A stretch of DNA of 5,364 nucleotides from Clostridiaceae bacterium (lineage in GTDB: Bacteria > Bacillota > Clostridia > Oscillospirales > Acutalibacteraceae). The translations under genes were made by a program, and so were the position numbers. Position 1 is the stretch's first letter. Each line of letters starts with the position of its first letter. Below the pieces are notes generated by a model. The model had not been told where the DNA came from, did no database searches, and saw only the letters and a list, made by a program, of their open reading frames with translations. Positions 4,399 to 5,364 of this stretch are shown here, piece after piece. The stretch is from NCBI GenBank assembly GCA_016281115.1, contig JAEEHZ010000002.1:1-5364 (forward strand), in the 5' to 3' direction.

Positions 4399-5364
4399 TT
4401 ATTCTCAGCCCCTTTGGATACTTGTTTTTCAGCCTGCCTTGTGAGTATTTCCCAAAACCAAGCGTAATCCCCTCAACACACACTGCACAGTAGCCATTCG
4501 CAAGTCCGAGATTATCTGCCTCAAGCTCCTCGCCGCGCAAGTATTTGTATAACCTTTCATCGTTTATATCGAAATTAACATAATTTGCGCAGTCATCGGC
4601 CTTTGCCGCAACAAAAGCCGCGTGTGAAGGTTCAAATCTGTTTTTCACGATATCGCCCATATACACTCCTGCCCGCAATACAGGCAAGCCCGAAATATCG
4701 GGCATATTATCGGGCAGGCAATATACGCTGCCGTTTATCACCGCATAATTCTCTCTAAACGGGTTATTTACAAACAATTCATTTATAGATTTGGCAGCTG
4801 TTTCAACGTCCTTTTTATCTGCAGACAACGGAAGGTATTTTTTCGCTTTTGCGGTTTCTCCGTCTGTTTTGATAAGCCGGGCGCAGAAATGCCCTTCTCC
4901 CCCGTCCTGCGGAAATATTCTCACACAACCGTTTTTCAACGTTACACTATGCCCGTTGACGGTTGTATCAAGCTCAAAGTTTTTGTTTTGCTCCAAAAAC
5001 TTTTCTATTACACCCTCATTTTCCTCACGTGAAAACGTGCATGTAGAATACACAAGCACGCCGCCCGGTTTTAATGCCTCTTTTGCCGTGTTTAAGATCA
5101 TAAGCTGGCGGTTGGCGCATGAGAGAACGTGTGAGCGGCTCCACTCAGATGCCGCCTTAGGGTCTCTCCTGAACATACCTTCACCCGAGCACGGCGCGTC
5201 TACAAGAATTTTATCAAAAAAGCCCTGCATTTTTCCGCACAGACTTTCCGGTGTACAGCTTGAAATAATGCTGTTTTTAACACCGCAGCGTTCCATATTT
5301 GAAAGAAGAATCGAAGCGCGGGATCTTATTATCTCATTGCTCCAGATTAAACCTTTTGAGCAAA
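4391..5364 (-). CDS. rsmF: RsmF-type 16S rRNA m5C methyltransferase (NOL1/NOP2/Sun family), 5' end cut by the window
   Basis: The frame stays open to the right edge, so the first ATG in view (5296) is internal and the true start lies outside. The 323 visible residues begin at KGLIWSNEIIRSRASILLSN, matching the segment just after SAM motif I; roughly 120-130 residues should be missing. Visible motifs (numbered from the first full codon) are DAPCSGEGMFRRDP (55-68) and STCTFSREENEG (106-117), carrying the two cysteines of RNA m5C methyltransferases, the second being the usual nucleophile. RIFPQDGGEGHFCARL (148-163) closes the catalytic domain. The C-terminal portion ends with FGKYSQGRLKNKYPKGLR, the RNA-binding PUA-like tail of Gram-positive RsmF proteins. 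These enzymes methylate cytosines of the 16S rRNA decoding region (C1407 in E. coli; C1400, C1404 and C1407 in Thermus); which sites are used here cannot be told. It overlaps rsmA. Confidence 0.93.
   Translation of the reverse strand, partial: CSKGLIWSNEIIRSRASILLSNMERCGVKNSIISSCTPESLCGKMQGFFDKILVDAPCSGEGMFRRDPKAASEWSRSHVLSCANRQLMILNTAKEALKPGGVLVYSTCTFSREENEGVIEKFLEQNKNFELDTTVNGHSVTLKNGCVRIFPQDGGEGHFCARLIKTDGETAKAKKYLPLSADKKDVETAAKSINELFVNNPFRENYAVINGSVYCLPDNMPDISGLPVLRAGVYMGDIVKNRFEPSHAAFVAAKADDCANYVNFDINDERLYKYLRGEELEADNLGLANGYCAVCVEGITLGFGKYSQGRLKNKYPKGLRING

Noticed and set aside
1..5364. Defence system, CRISPR array, transposase, prophage genes, tRNA or riboswitch
   Set aside because: No regularly spaced repeats, recombinase or nuclease motifs, cloverleaf or known leader structure was seen; the genes are housekeeping genes.

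Overview
This window looks like an ordinary chromosomal housekeeping segment of a low-to-moderate GC Firmicute, most likely a gut-type member of class Clostridia (Oscillospiraceae/Ruminococcaceae-like). The grounds are: strong sigma-A type promoters with AT-rich flanks, G-rich Shine-Dalgarno sites, the rsmD-coaD-coiled-coil gene order, a Lgt of the 'GRIGCF..GCCYG' type, a Gram-positive type RsmF with a C-terminal RNA-binding tail, and REP-like palindromic clusters. The taxonomic call is inference. Every supported gene is on the minus strand, so the biological reading order is from the right edge to the left edge.

Right part (5364 to 3526): the 3' three quarters of an RsmF-type 16S rRNA m5C methyltransferase gene, cut by the window edge, overlaps by 8 nt with rsmA/ksgA (16S rRNA m6,2A dimethyltransferase). 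The two are evidently translated together. A 196-bp gap follows, containing a near-consensus promoter (TTGACA, 17 bp, GATAAT).

Middle (3329 to 1781): this promoter starts a three-gene operon of rsmD (16S rRNA m2G966 methyltransferase), coaD (phosphopantetheine adenylyltransferase, coenzyme A synthesis) and a 153-aa soluble coiled-coil protein of unknown function. The operon ends at a clear intrinsic terminator (1715-1754).

Left part (1590 to 277): a second near-consensus promoter (TTGACT, 17 bp, TATAAT) drives a small DUF4190-like membrane protein. It is followed closely by an Lgt-family prolipoprotein diacylglyceryl transferase, whose start is most likely internal to the longest open frame.

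Left edge (1 to 276): no gene is supported. The stretch holds two clusters of perfect or near-perfect stem-loops (3-95 and 160-257) that look like dispersed REP/MITE-type palindromic repeats, with a candidate minus-strand promoter between them.

Functionally, three different 16S rRNA methyltransferases lie within about 2.6 kb in two adjacent transcription units, next to CoA synthesis and lipoprotein maturation. I found no defence system, CRISPR array, transposase, tRNA or riboswitch. The most open items are the coiled-coil protein, the DUF4190-like protein, the divergent Lgt motifs and the palindromic repeats.
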